This document shows, piece after piece, positions 1-7,295 of a DNA stretch of 14,045 bases. The position numbers and the translations under genes are program-made. How positions within the stretch are numbered: position 1 is the first letter of the stretch; each line of letters opens with the position of its first letter. The stretch is from NCBI GenBank assembly GCA_003249625.1, contig QKII01000333.1:1-14045 (forward strand). The letters are read 5' to 3'. The DNA comes from Propionivibrio sp. (GTDB taxonomy: Bacteria; Pseudomonadota; Gammaproteobacteria; Burkholderiales; Rhodocyclaceae). The notes beneath the pieces are model-generated. The model was not told the origin of the DNA, ran no database searches, and saw only the letters and a program-made list of their open reading frames with translations.

Positions 1-1
1 C

Positions 2-121
2 ATCGTGGCCAAGGCGTACTCGCAGGGCGTCGATGAAGGGCGACGGTTCTCCGTGGCTGAATACAACCTGGTTGCACGATTTGCCGGTCTGCCCGTGGCG
101 AACTATTGCTCGGGGGAGTAA
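2..121 (+). CDS. C-terminal end of an unidentified protein (partial)
   Basis: An open frame enters from the left edge and ends at a TAA at 119-121, giving the last 39 residues of a protein. The visible tail reads as an amphipathic stretch followed by RFAGLPVANYCSGE at the C-terminus. Codon use looks like real coding sequence (GC-rich third positions). It converges on the LysR gene with 49 bp between the two stop codons, and I see no clear hairpin terminator in that gap. I cannot assign a family from so short a tail. It could belong to the same catabolic locus, but that is only inferred from position. Confidence 0.55.
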   Translation: MVAKAYSQGVDEGRRFSVAEYNLVARFAGLPVANYCSGE

Positions 122-170
122 GGAAGACTGCAACGGTTTTCTCGAAGATTGCCCGTACGGATTTGCAGAA

Positions 171-1118
171 TCAGGCTGTGCTGTCAGCGTGCATGAGGTC
201 GAGGAAACGGCGCATTACCGGGTTGATGTGCCGGTCATGGAAAACCAGACTGCCCCACGACGAGAGGGTGTGAGTCAGGGTGTAGGGCAGGATGCGCAGC
301 AGATTGTGGCGGGCGAAGTGCTGGGCCATCGACCGCGGGATGATCGCAATCATCCGGCTGCGTGCGATCAGATCCGCCGCCGTGAGGAATGAAGATGTTT
401 CCACCAGCCCGCGTGGCAGTGCCGCATGATGGCTGCGGAATTCCTGCTCGATGATTTCGCGCAGCGGACTCCCGCGCAGTTGAACGATCCACGGATAGTC
501 GAGCAGTTCCGCAAACTCAAGTGAACGCCTGGCCGGTGGCTTCGCCAAGGGGTGCTCACACCCCGCAACAACCGAGAGCGCTTCCTCTCCGATCGGGGTA
601 AACACGCAGTCGCGATTGGCTGCGCTGGCCGGATCGGGCATGCGCCCGATCACCACATCAAGTCGGCCGTCGCGTAACAGTTCGATCAGACGATCGCTGG
701 TGTCGACATTCAGCTCGATCGACAGTAGCGGATAGTCCTCCTTGAGCCGGATCATGGACGCGCTCAGTGGTGTCGGCGCCGCGGCGGTTATGCTGCCGAC
801 GCGTAGCTTGCCGGAACTGCCGAGGCGTAGCTCGTCGAGTTCGCGGCTTAACACAGCCATGCTGTTACGCATCCCGCGGAAGGTGTTTAGCACCGCCTGT
901 CCGGCAGGGTTGAGTGTCAATCCGCGCCCGACCCGATCAAACAGCGTTTCTCCCAGCGCGCCTTCGAGCTCATGCAGCATCTTGCTCGCCGCCGGTTGCG
1001 TCATCCCGAGGTGCTGGGCGGCAGCGTGCAGGGTGCGGAATTCATCGATGGCCAGCAGCAGGGCGATCTGGCGCATGCGCAGGCGATTTAGGAGCTGTTC
1101 GGTGCGAGAGGCTGGCAT
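171..1118 (-). CDS. LysR-type transcriptional regulator (GbpR-like)
   Basis: A 315-residue protein of typical LysR-family length. The N-terminal winged helix-turn-helix covers about residues 14-72, with the family hallmark AAAQHLGMTQPAASKMLHELE (the recognition helix lies around MTQPAASKML), followed by the linker helix. From about residue 100 comes the periplasmic-binding-protein-like effector domain (start KLRVGSI), which senses a small-molecule coinducer. The N-terminus (RMRQIALLLAID) resembles the GbpR/galactose-binding-protein regulator group of LysR proteins, as I recall that group. It is transcribed away from the amidohydrolase/TRAP operon and shares a 124-bp intergenic region with it, the classic layout of a LysR activator beside its target. 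No good Shine-Dalgarno precedes the ATG at 1118, so its translation may be weak. It is likely autoregulated because its own promoter must overlap the same region. The effector is probably the TRAP substrate or a metabolite of it (inference). Confidence 0.93.
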   Translation of the reverse strand: MPASRTEQLLNRLRMRQIALLLAIDEFRTLHAAAQHLGMTQPAASKMLHELEGALGETLFDRVGRGLTLNPAGQAVLNTFRGMRNSMAVLSRELDELRLGSSGKLRVGSITAAAPTPLSASMIRLKEDYPLLSIELNVDTSDRLIELLRDGRLDVVIGRMPDPASAANRDCVFTPIGEEALSVVAGCEHPLAKPPARRSLEFAELLDYPWIVQLRGSPLREIIEQEFRSHHAALPRGLVETSSFLTAADLIARSRMIAIIPRSMAQHFARHNLLRILPYTLTHTLSSWGSLVFHDRHINPVMRRFLDLMHADSTA

Positions 1119-1153
1119 GTGTGTTTGATAACCATAGGTGATCGATATATTAG

Positions 1154-1166
1154 ATACTTTCAGTAT
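1154..1166. promoter_or_regulatory. Candidate LysR operator (ATACT-N3-AGTAT)
   Basis: This is a perfect inverted repeat, ATACT-TTC-AGTAT, in the divergent gap between the LysR gene and amidohydrolase 1. It contains ATAC-N5-GTAT, which resembles the dyads bound by LysR-family proteins. Its centre is about 57 bp upstream of the start point predicted from the promoter at 1183-1210, close to where LysR activators usually bind. It also lies in the expected promoter region of the regulator itself. Binding by this regulator is an inference. Confidence 0.5.
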
Positions 1167-1182
1167 TCGGAAATCAATGACG

Positions 1183-1210
1183 TTGCTACGATCTGCCGCA
1201 TACCTATAAG
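1183..1210 (+). promoter_or_regulatory. Candidate sigma70 promoter of the TRAP/amidohydrolase operon
   Basis: TTGCTA at 1183-1188 and TATAAG at 1205-1210 are separated by 16 bp and fit the -35 and -10 boxes reasonably. The predicted start near 1217 leaves a short leader before the ATG at 1243. The GGAGG at 1226-1230 is the Shine-Dalgarno of the first gene, although its 12-nt spacing is long. The inverted repeat at 1154-1166 sits just upstream, as expected for an activated promoter. Confidence 0.5.
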
Positions 1211-1242
1211 GGAACGGTCATCAGTGGAGGACTGAGCACGTC

Positions 1243-2217
1243 ATGAGTTCAGCGTTGCTAGCCGATCTGGCACGGGCCAGGGACGAGTATCTGGCGACCG
1301 GCGACGAGCGCCTGTTGCCGATCGTCGACGCCCACCATCACTTCTGGGATATGCGCAACCCGCATCCCTGGCTGACCGAACTGCCTCGCATTCCGTTTCG
1401 CTACGGCGACTACGAAGCCATCTGCAAGGATTTCCTGCCAGCAGATTATGCCGCCGCCTGCGGTGATCATCGCGTACTGCGACACGTGGTGATGGAGGGG
1501 GAATGGACGCCGGATGATCCGGCCGGCGAAGCCTTCTGGATGGCCGATCTTGCGCAGCGCAGTGGCAAGCCACAGGCCATGGCGGCGCAGATCTGGCTCG
1601 ATCGTTCGGATGCTGAGGACCTGATGCAGATCTATACCCGCCCGCCGTTGAACGGTTTCGTGCGCAGCGTGCGGCACAAGCCGAACTGCACGGCTCGCGA
1701 GAGCTATCGCGATGACTGGTCTGCTCCTGGCTCTATGCGCTGCCCCCGCTGGCGCGAGGGTTACGCCAGGCTCGCAACCTATGGCCTGATGTTCGAGTTG
1801 CAGGCACCGTGGTGGCATATGGGCGAAGCGGCTGAACTGGCCAGCGATTTTCCGGAAACGCGGATCATCGTCAATCACGCCGGACTGCCCGGAACCCGCG
1901 ACAAGGAAACGTTGTGTGCCTGGCGCCAGGGGATGGCGCGGCTCGCGCCCTGTCCGAACGTGATGATGAAGATCTCAGGCATCGGCGTGCGTGGCGAACG
2001 CTGGACCGTGGCGCAGCAGGCGCCGGTGGTCGATGCGCTGCTCGAGGATTTCGGCGTCGAGCGCTGCCTGTTCGCCAGCAATCATCCGGTCGATGCGATC
2101 GTCGTAACGCTGAATGACCTCTGGAGCGGCTTCAAGACGCTGACCCGGACCCTGGTTCCCGAGCAACGCCTGGCGTTGTTCTGCGATAACGCAACCGCGC
2201 TGTACGGGTTGCGCTGA
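1243..2217 (+). CDS. COG3618-type amidohydrolase / lactonase 1
   Basis: A 324-residue cytoplasmic TIM-barrel metal-dependent hydrolase of the amidohydrolase superfamily (Amidohydro_2, COG3618). That group includes sugar-acid lactonases and 2-pyrone-4,6-dicarboxylate and sulfomuconolactone hydrolases. Visible landmarks are the strand-1 motif DAHHHFWD (residues 29-36, HxH at H31/H33), RSVRHKP around residue 144, WWHM (H192), the VNHAGLPG motif with H212, MKISG at 242-246 and FASNHPVD at 277-284. In better-known relatives the last motif is GSDWP with a catalytic Asp; here the aligned residue appears to be Asn280. It is the first gene of the probable operon, 50 bp before TRAP binding protein 1. 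The protein begins with about 26 residues before the first barrel strand, more than its paralogue at 4396. A lactone or related cyclic ester/enol is the likely substrate class, but the exact compound is unknown. Confidence 0.88.
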   Translation: MSSALLADLARARDEYLATGDERLLPIVDAHHHFWDMRNPHPWLTELPRIPFRYGDYEAICKDFLPADYAAACGDHRVLRHVVMEGEWTPDDPAGEAFWMADLAQRSGKPQAMAAQIWLDRSDAEDLMQIYTRPPLNGFVRSVRHKPNCTARESYRDDWSAPGSMRCPRWREGYARLATYGLMFELQAPWWHMGEAAELASDFPETRIIVNHAGLPGTRDKETLCAWRQGMARLAPCPNVMMKISGIGVRGERWTVAQQAPVVDALLEDFGVERCLFASNHPVDAIVVTLNDLWSGFKTLTRTLVPEQRLALFCDNATALYGLR

Positions 2218-2256
2218 TTCATGCTGTACGTTGTACCAACCACGCTAAAACTCATC

Positions 2257-2262
2257 AGGAGG
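2257..2262 (+). promoter_or_regulatory. Strong Shine-Dalgarno of TRAP binding protein 1
   Basis: A perfect AGGAGG lies 5 nt before the ATG at 2268 and fixes the start of the binding protein. It is the strongest ribosome-binding site in the operon, consistent with a binding protein being made in excess over its permease. Its surroundings (TCAGGAGGATC) partly complement the C-rich segment of the candidate small RNA at 7329-7339. Confidence 0.7.
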
Positions 2263-2267
2263 ATCGC

Positions 2268-3284
2268 ATGAAAGCACTGAAGGCAATGACCCTGCGCAGT
2301 TCGCTGGCCATCGTGGCCGCCGCCCTCTGCCTTGGAACGACCGGCGCTATCGCCCAGGAAATCAAGGCCAAGTTCGGTACCTCGCTGCCGGACAGCCATC
2401 CGCAGACCCTCGGCGCGCGCAAGTTTGCCGAGATCGTCGATCAGAAGAGCAAGGGCCGGATCAAGATCACCGTCTATTCCGGGGCGCAACTGGGCAGCGA
2501 CCAGCAGATGCAGGCGGCACTGCGCGGCGGCACGCAGGAATTCACGGCCCCGTCGACGGCGACGCTGGCCAACCTGGTCAAGGAATTCGGCGTTTTCGGT
2601 CTGCCCTTCTCGTTCGCGAGCGAGAAGCAGGCCTATGCGGTGTTCGACGGGCCGTTCGGCCAGAGCATTCTGGCCAAGTTGACCGACAAGGGCCTGGTCG
2701 GTCTCGCGTACTGGGAGAACGGTTTCCGCCACTTCACCAACAGCAAGCATCCGATCGTCAAGGCCGAGGATATGGCCGGGATCAAGGTGCGCACGATGCA
2801 GAACAATCTATACATCGATCTGTTCTCGGGGTTGGGCGCCAACGCCATCCCGATGCCGGTCAACGAACTGTTCACCGCGCTGGAGACGAAGGCAGTCGAT
2901 GCCCAGGAAAACCCCTACACCGTTGTGCAGGCGCAGAAGTTCTACGACGTGCAGAAGTACCTGTCTACGACCGGGCACGCCTATGACGCACAGGTGCTGA
3001 TCGCCTCCAAGAAATTCTGGGACAAGCTGAGCGACGCCGACAAGAAACTGATGAAGGATGCGGCGCACGAGGCCACGGAGTACCAGCGCCAGGCCAGCCG
3101 CGACCTCAACGCCAAGGCGCGCGCAGAACTGATCAAGGCCGGCATGGAGATCAACGACGTGTCCGACACCGAGCGGCAACGCATGCGCGAGAAGCTGCAA
3201 CCGGTGATCGCCAAGCATCAGGCGGCCGTCGGTGAGGAAACGGCCAAGGCTTTCTTCGAAGCAATTGCCAAGGCGCCAAAGTAA
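2268..3284 (+). CDS. TRAP transporter solute-binding protein 1 (DctP family)
   Basis: A 338-residue periplasmic binding protein of the DctP family. It captures a carboxylate-containing solute and delivers it to the DctQM permease. The N-terminus is a typical Sec signal peptide (basic start, hydrophobic core, likely cleavage after AIA at residues 27-29, before Gln30). Family landmarks follow: KFGTSLPDSHPQ at the start of the mature protein, GAQLGSDQQM around 72-81, LPFSF at 112-116, GIKVRTMQN at 171-179 with the conserved substrate-binding arginine (R175), and ALETKAVDAQENP at 204-216. Length matches the family. It is separated by 103 bp from a second DctP gene; both are in the operon that ends with a single DctQM pair. 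The ligand is probably an organic acid related to the amidohydrolase substrates (inference from context). Confidence 0.94.
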   Translation: MKALKAMTLRSSLAIVAAALCLGTTGAIAQEIKAKFGTSLPDSHPQTLGARKFAEIVDQKSKGRIKITVYSGAQLGSDQQMQAALRGGTQEFTAPSTATLANLVKEFGVFGLPFSFASEKQAYAVFDGPFGQSILAKLTDKGLVGLAYWENGFRHFTNSKHPIVKAEDMAGIKVRTMQNNLYIDLFSGLGANAIPMPVNELFTALETKAVDAQENPYTVVQAQKFYDVQKYLSTTGHAYDAQVLIASKKFWDKLSDADKKLMKDAAHEATEYQRQASRDLNAKARAELIKAGMEINDVSDTERQRMREKLQPVIAKHQAAVGEETAKAFFEAIAKAPK

Positions 3285-3387
3285 TTTTGGCCGAATTAGG
3301 GAGAGTGGGCGTCGGCGAGTCGGCGTCCGTTCATTCCGAACAAGCGTTCCGCAGAGGGCGCCATTTTCCACATAGAGAGGGTTCGAC

Positions 3388-4374
3388 ATGAAAATCAAGT
3401 TCGCAGGAACCGTTGCGGCTGTTCTGTTCGGTCTGTCAGTTGGTGCCGCCTGGGCGCAATCCGCGCCGGTCAAGCTCCGTTTCGGCCACGCCCACCCGGT
3501 GACTGACTCGCAACACATCGCCGCGCTCGAGTTTGCCAAGAACGTGAAGGCACGGACGAACGGGGGGGTCGATATCCAGATCTTCCCGAACAACCAGCTC
3601 GGCAACGACAACACCATGATCTCCGGCGTGCGCGGTGGAACGATCGACATCGAGATGTCGGGCAATCCGTATTTCACCGGGATCGTCTCGAAGCTGCTCG
3701 TCCTCGACCTGCCGTATCTGTTCGACAGCCCGGCGCATGTGGCCAAGGTGGTGGACGGTCCGCTCGGCCGCTCGCTGCTCGACGAACTGGAGCCCTTCCG
3801 GATGAAGGGGCTGGCGTTCTGGGAAGTCGGCTACCGCAGCCTGGCCAACAGCAAGCGGCCGGTGAACAAGGCCGAGGATATCAAGGGCCTGAAGCTGCGT
3901 ACCACGCCGAATCCGCTGCACATCAAGGCTTTCCAGTTGCTCGGTGCCGCCGCACAGCCGATGCCGTTCTCGGAGGTGTTCTCGGCGCTGGAGACGAAAG
4001 CCATTGACGGACACGAAAATCCGCCAAGCGTGATGCTGTCGACCAAGATGCATGAGGTGCAAAAGTATCTCTCGCTGACCAAGCATGCCTATACCGCGCT
4101 GATCGTGGTGATGAACAAGGGCAAGTTCGACTCGTTGAAGTCCGAGTACCAGAAGGTGCTGCTCGAGGAAGCCGTCAAGGCGGGGGACTTCCAGCGTGAT
4201 CTCAACGCCAAGAGCGAGGCGTCGGCACTGGCCGAACTGCGCAAGCACGGCATGGAAATCAACGAGACGCCGGACATCGAGAGCATCAAGTCGGTCGTGA
4301 AGGATGATGTGCGCAAGATGTTCGTCGAGAAAAACGGCGACGAGTTGCTCAAAGCTGTAGACGCCCTTCGTTGA
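3388..4374 (+). CDS. TRAP transporter solute-binding protein 2 (DctP family)
   Basis: A 328-residue DctP-family periplasmic binding protein, the second in this operon. The Sec signal peptide ends at about AWA (21-23), before Gln24. Landmarks are RFGHAHPVTDSQH at the mature N-terminus, NNQLGNDNTM around 68-77, LDLPYLFDSP at 106-115, GLKLRTTPNP at 167-176 with the conserved ligand-binding arginine R171, and ALETKAIDGHENP at 200-212. The closest match between the two DctP proteins is in these family motifs; elsewhere, including the presumed ligand-pocket segments, they differ clearly. This suggests old duplication or separate recruitment and possibly different ligands. GAGAGG at 3375-3380 is its Shine-Dalgarno. 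The 103-bp gap before it shows no convincing terminator, so it is probably cotranscribed with the upstream gene. Only 21 bp separates it from amidohydrolase 2. Confidence 0.94.
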   Translation: MKIKFAGTVAAVLFGLSVGAAWAQSAPVKLRFGHAHPVTDSQHIAALEFAKNVKARTNGGVDIQIFPNNQLGNDNTMISGVRGGTIDIEMSGNPYFTGIVSKLLVLDLPYLFDSPAHVAKVVDGPLGRSLLDELEPFRMKGLAFWEVGYRSLANSKRPVNKAEDIKGLKLRTTPNPLHIKAFQLLGAAAQPMPFSEVFSALETKAIDGHENPPSVMLSTKMHEVQKYLSLTKHAYTALIVVMNKGKFDSLKSEYQKVLLEEAVKAGDFQRDLNAKSEASALAELRKHGMEINETPDIESIKSVVKDDVRKMFVEKNGDELLKAVDALR

Positions 4375-4395
4375 TCGATCCGTCAGGAGAACGCC

Positions 4396-5313
4396 ATGAC
4401 TGCATTGCCCAAGGCGATCGTCGACTCGCACCACCATCTGTGGGATCTGCAGCAGATCCGCTATCCCTGGCTGGCGGACGACTATGACGCCGCGAAGTTC
4501 ATCCTCGGTGAATACTATCTGCTCTGCCGTAACTATTTGCCGCAAGATTTCCGCGAATCGTGGAGCGGCCTGCCGGTGGTTGCCAGCGTGCATATCGAGG
4601 CCGAATGCGATCGCAGTCAGGCCCTGGCGGAGACAAAGTGGGTGCATCAGCAGGCCGCAGCGAGCGGCCTGCCCAATGCCGTCGTTGCGCACGTCGACCT
4701 GCTTGCGCCGGATGCCGATGAGCGCCTGGCCGAGCATACGGCGTATCCTCTGACGCGCTCGATCCGCTTCAAGCCGGTGACCGCGCGCCGGCCGCAGGAC
4801 AGTGTCGCCGGCCAGCCGGGCTCGCTGGATGACCCGCGCTGGCCGGCAGCGCTGGAATGCCTCGAAAGGCGTGGGCTGGCCTGGGACCTGCGCGTCCCGT
4901 TCTGGCATCTGGAGGAAGCTGCCGCGGTACTGCGCGACTTCCCCGGACTGCGGGTTGTGTTGCAGCACACCGGCCTGCCCTGGGATCGCAGCGAGGCGGG
5001 CCTCGCTGCCTGGCGGCGCGGCATGGAGGCGCTTGCCGCGCTGCCCAACGTGCATGTTCGCCTCTCTGAGCTCGGTTTGCGGGACCGGCCGTGGCGGCTG
5101 GAGGACAACATGCCGGTGGTGCGCGATGCCGTCGCCATCTTCGGCTGGCAGCGCGCCATGTTCGGCAGCAACTTCCCGGTCGCCGGGTTGCGCATCAGCT
5201 ATCCGGCGCTGGTGCGCGCGATGGCCGAAGCGTTGGCGCATCTCGATGAGGGCGCGCGGCAGGCGATCTGGTGTGACAATGCCCTCGCTTTTTACCGGAT
5301 GGAGCCGATGTAA
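4396..5313 (+). CDS. COG3618-type amidohydrolase / lactonase 2
   Basis: A 305-residue TIM-barrel hydrolase, paralogous to the product of 1243-2217. Shared landmarks are VDSHHHLWD (HxH at H12/H14), a Pro-Trp-Leu shortly after, RSIRFKP at 121-127, PFWHLEEAA with H171, VLQHTGLPWDR with H191, VRLSELG at 221-227 and MFGSNFPVAG at 255-264. As in the paralogue, Asn (N259) occupies the place where many relatives carry the catalytic Asp of GSDWP. CAGGAGA at 4382-4388 serves as Shine-Dalgarno for the ATG at 4396. The stop codon overlaps the DctQ start by one base (TAATG), so translation of the permease is probably coupled to this gene. It likely hydrolyses a lactone-type intermediate derived from the imported compound. 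Whether the two hydrolases act in sequence, on stereoisomers or on two substrates cannot be told. Confidence 0.88.
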   Translation: MTALPKAIVDSHHHLWDLQQIRYPWLADDYDAAKFILGEYYLLCRNYLPQDFRESWSGLPVVASVHIEAECDRSQALAETKWVHQQAAASGLPNAVVAHVDLLAPDADERLAEHTAYPLTRSIRFKPVTARRPQDSVAGQPGSLDDPRWPAALECLERRGLAWDLRVPFWHLEEAAAVLRDFPGLRVVLQHTGLPWDRSEAGLAAWRRGMEALAALPNVHVRLSELGLRDRPWRLEDNMPVVRDAVAIFGWQRAMFGSNFPVAGLRISYPALVRAMAEALAHLDEGARQAIWCDNALAFYRMEPM

Positions 5314-5861
5314 TGACAATGAAGCTGTTGGGGAAACTGATTAAAGTCGTTGAAAACGTCCTGATCGTGATGTTCGCGATCATGGCCGTGCTGGTCTTCG
5401 GCAACGTGGTGCTGCGTTACGGATTCAATTCCGGCATCGTCTTCTCGGAAGAAGTCTCGCGCTTCCTGTTCATGTGGCTGACCCTGATCGGCGCGCTGAT
5501 CGTTCTGCGCGAGCACGGCCATCTCGGCGTGACCAGCTTCGTCGAGAAGCTCGGCGAGCGCGGGCAGCGCGTCTGCCGATTCCTCTCCGACAGCCTGACC
5601 TTCACCTGCTGCGTGTTGCTGGTGGATGGTACCTGGAAGCAGGTGGTCATCGGCATGGACGACCTCGCGCCGGTGACCGGCATCCCGATGGGCTATATCC
5701 AGTCGTCACTGCTTTTCTCGGGCATCGGCATGGTCCTGGTGCTTGGACACTCGCTTTGGCGCCAAGTGACTGGGCGCATGCCCCGCGAAGAGCTTTTCCC
5801 GCACGCCCATTCATTGCCTGAAGAACAGAACAACGGCGCAAAGAAGGAGAGCCGCGCATGA
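5313..5861 (+). CDS. TRAP transporter small permease subunit (DctQ family)
   Basis: A 182-residue inner-membrane protein with four predicted membrane spans (about residues 13-34, 48-66, 92-110 and 126-147), the standard DctQ topology. The family signature around span 2 is visible: LRYGFNSGIVFSEEVSRFLF, with paired acidic residues E46/E47 followed by FMWLTLIGA. The C-terminal 30 residues are polar and cytoplasmic. It pairs with DctM, whose start overlaps its stop by four bases (ATGA), indicating translational coupling and a 1:1 complex. The start is the ATG inside the TAATG overlap with amidohydrolase 2, with GGAG at 5301-5304 as a likely Shine-Dalgarno. Confidence 0.93.
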   Translation: MTMKLLGKLIKVVENVLIVMFAIMAVLVFGNVVLRYGFNSGIVFSEEVSRFLFMWLTLIGALIVLREHGHLGVTSFVEKLGERGQRVCRFLSDSLTFTCCVLLVDGTWKQVVIGMDDLAPVTGIPMGYIQSSLLFSGIGMVLVLGHSLWRQVTGRMPREELFPHAHSLPEEQNNGAKKESRA

Positions 5862-7117
5862 CCATCCTGACTTTCGTCGGTGTGCTATTGATAGTGATTG
5901 CACTAGGAACACCGATCGCCTTTTCGCTGCTCATCTGCGGTGTCGCGCTGATGATCCAGATGGATAACTTCGACACCCAGATCATTGCGCAGAACCTGAT
6001 GGAGGGCGCCAACAACTTCCCGTTGATGGCCGTGCCCTTCTTCATGCTCGCCGGCGAACTGATGAACGCGGGCGGCATGTCGCAACGTATCGTCGGTATC
6101 GCCCAGGCGCTGGTCGGGCAGGTGCGTGGCGGCCTCGGCTACGTCGCCATCCTCGCGGCGACGATCGTCGCCAGCATCTCCGGTTCGGCAGTGGCCGACT
6201 CGGCGGCGGTGGCTGCGCTGCTAATTCCGATGATGCGCGAATCCGGCTACAACGTGCCGCGCTCGGCTGGCCTGATTGCCTCGGCCGGGATCATTGCACC
6301 GATCATTCCGCCGTCGATTCCCTTCGTTGTCTTCGGCGTTACGACCCAGCTGTCGATTACCAAGCTGTTCCTCGCCGGTATCGTCCCCGGGTTGCTCTGG
6401 GCCATGACCCTGTCGGTGACCTGGTGGTTCGTTGCCAAGAAGGATCCGACCGGTTCGCAGCAAAAGTTCGACGCAAGAAATGCGCTCAAGGCTTTGCGTG
6501 AGGGAATCTGGGCGCTGATCCTGCCAGTGGTGATCATTGGCGGCATGAAGATCGGCGTGTTCACCGCCACCGAAGCGGCGGTTGTCGCGGTGTTCTACGC
6601 GCTGGTCGTCGGCCTGTTCATTTACGGTGAATTGCGTTTCCGGGAACTGCCGGCGATCCTTCTCTCGGCGTTGAAAACCTCCAGCACGATCATGTTCCTT
6701 GTCGCTTGCGCGATGGTTTCGGCCTGGCTGATTACCATCGCCGACATTCCGACCCAGACTGTCGCCCTGCTGCAGCCGTTCATGGATAGCCCGACGCTTC
6801 TGCTTTTGATGATCATGGTGCTGGTGCTGGTCATCGGCACCTCGCTCGACCTGATGCCGTCGATTCTGATCCTCGGCCCGATCCTCGTGCCGGTGGTCAA
6901 GCAGGCCGGCATCGATCCGGTCTACTTCGGGGTGCTGTTCGTCATGAACGTCTCGCTCGGCTTGCTGACGCCGCCGGTCGGTGGCGGCGTATCCAAGGCC
7001 GGGATGGCCAACGTGATCCGAGGCGTCTGGCCATTCTTCTTTGCCGAGGCGGGCCTGCTGTTCCTGCTGGTCCTGTTTCCGCAGCTGGTACTGGTGCCGA
7101 TGAAGTGGTTCTTGTGA
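5858..7117 (+). CDS. TRAP transporter large permease subunit (DctM family)
   Basis: A 419-residue, very hydrophobic inner-membrane protein with about a dozen membrane segments. It is the sodium/solute-translocating subunit of a TRAP transporter. Family landmarks are the N-terminal GVLLIVIALGTPIAFSLL segment, the NFPLMAVPFFMLAGELMNAGG motif (about 48-69), SGSAVADSAAVAALLIPMM (about 108-126), IIPPSIPFVVFG (about 148-160), and the C-terminal repeat with GTSLDLMPSILILGPILVPV and LGLLTPPVGGG. Length is normal for the family. AAGGAG at 5844-5849 is a good Shine-Dalgarno with 8-nt spacing. It is the last gene of the operon and is followed by a strong terminator at 7145-7189. The single DctQM pair probably serves both binding proteins of the locus. 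Confidence 0.95.
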   Translation: MTILTFVGVLLIVIALGTPIAFSLLICGVALMIQMDNFDTQIIAQNLMEGANNFPLMAVPFFMLAGELMNAGGMSQRIVGIAQALVGQVRGGLGYVAILAATIVASISGSAVADSAAVAALLIPMMRESGYNVPRSAGLIASAGIIAPIIPPSIPFVVFGVTTQLSITKLFLAGIVPGLLWAMTLSVTWWFVAKKDPTGSQQKFDARNALKALREGIWALILPVVIIGGMKIGVFTATEAAVVAVFYALVVGLFIYGELRFRELPAILLSALKTSSTIMFLVACAMVSAWLITIADIPTQTVALLQPFMDSPTLLLLMIMVLVLVIGTSLDLMPSILILGPILVPVVKQAGIDPVYFGVLFVMNVSLGLLTPPVGGGVSKAGMANVIRGVWPFFFAEAGLLFLLVLFPQLVLVPMKWFL

Positions 7118-7144
7118 GTTAAGCGTGGTTGCCTCGCGGCGGCC

Positions 7145-7189
7145 TTGGCCGGCGACTGAAAGCCTCCTGCAGCCGCCGGCCGATTTTTT
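7145..7189 (+). terminator. Intrinsic terminator of the TRAP operon
   Basis: GGCCGGCG (7147-7154) pairs perfectly with CGCCGGCC (7174-7181). Two further outer pairs (T-G wobble and T-A) make a 10-bp stem with a 19-nt loop, followed at once by six T residues (7184-7189). It starts 27 bp after the DctM stop codon. Confidence 0.85.
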
Positions 7190-7260
7190 CCCGCAATTGC
7201 TGCGGCAATGAGAAAACTGTTTTGATTACATTCAGTCACAAAAGACGGTACGAAGGCGCA

Positions 7261-7289
7261 CAGACAGCGCGACAGCTAAAACGTACACT
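7261..7289 (+). promoter_or_regulatory. Weak candidate promoter for the small RNA
   Basis: CAGACA (7261-7266) and TACACT (7284-7289) are separated by 17 bp and each match four of six consensus positions. The predicted start falls near 7296, exactly where the first hairpin of the candidate small RNA begins. The match alone is weak; the positional agreement is what makes it worth listing. Confidence 0.3.
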
Positions 7290-7295
7290 TCAAAC

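Noticed and set aside
33..392. Plus-strand open frame of 119 codons over the left edge
   Set aside because: It overlaps the end of the real partial gene in another frame and the LysR gene antisense, and has no recognisable content.
3285..3387. Terminator or mobile repeat in the 103-bp gap between the two DctP genes
   Set aside because: Only a short direct repeat (GTCGGCG twice) and a weak GAAC-N4-GTTC dyad are visible. There is no stem followed by a T run and no target duplication.
2808..3746. Minus-strand open frame of 312 codons across the gap between the two DctP genes
   Set aside because: It lies opposite two clear binding-protein genes, has no recognisable motif and no ribosome-binding site of note.
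3436..5319. Long minus-strand open frame of 627 codons opposite TRAP binding protein 2 and amidohydrolase 2
   Set aside because: Both plus-strand genes are unmistakable family members. The antisense product is rich in His, Arg, Gln and Ala with no recognisable domain, as expected for a shadow frame in GC-rich coding sequence.
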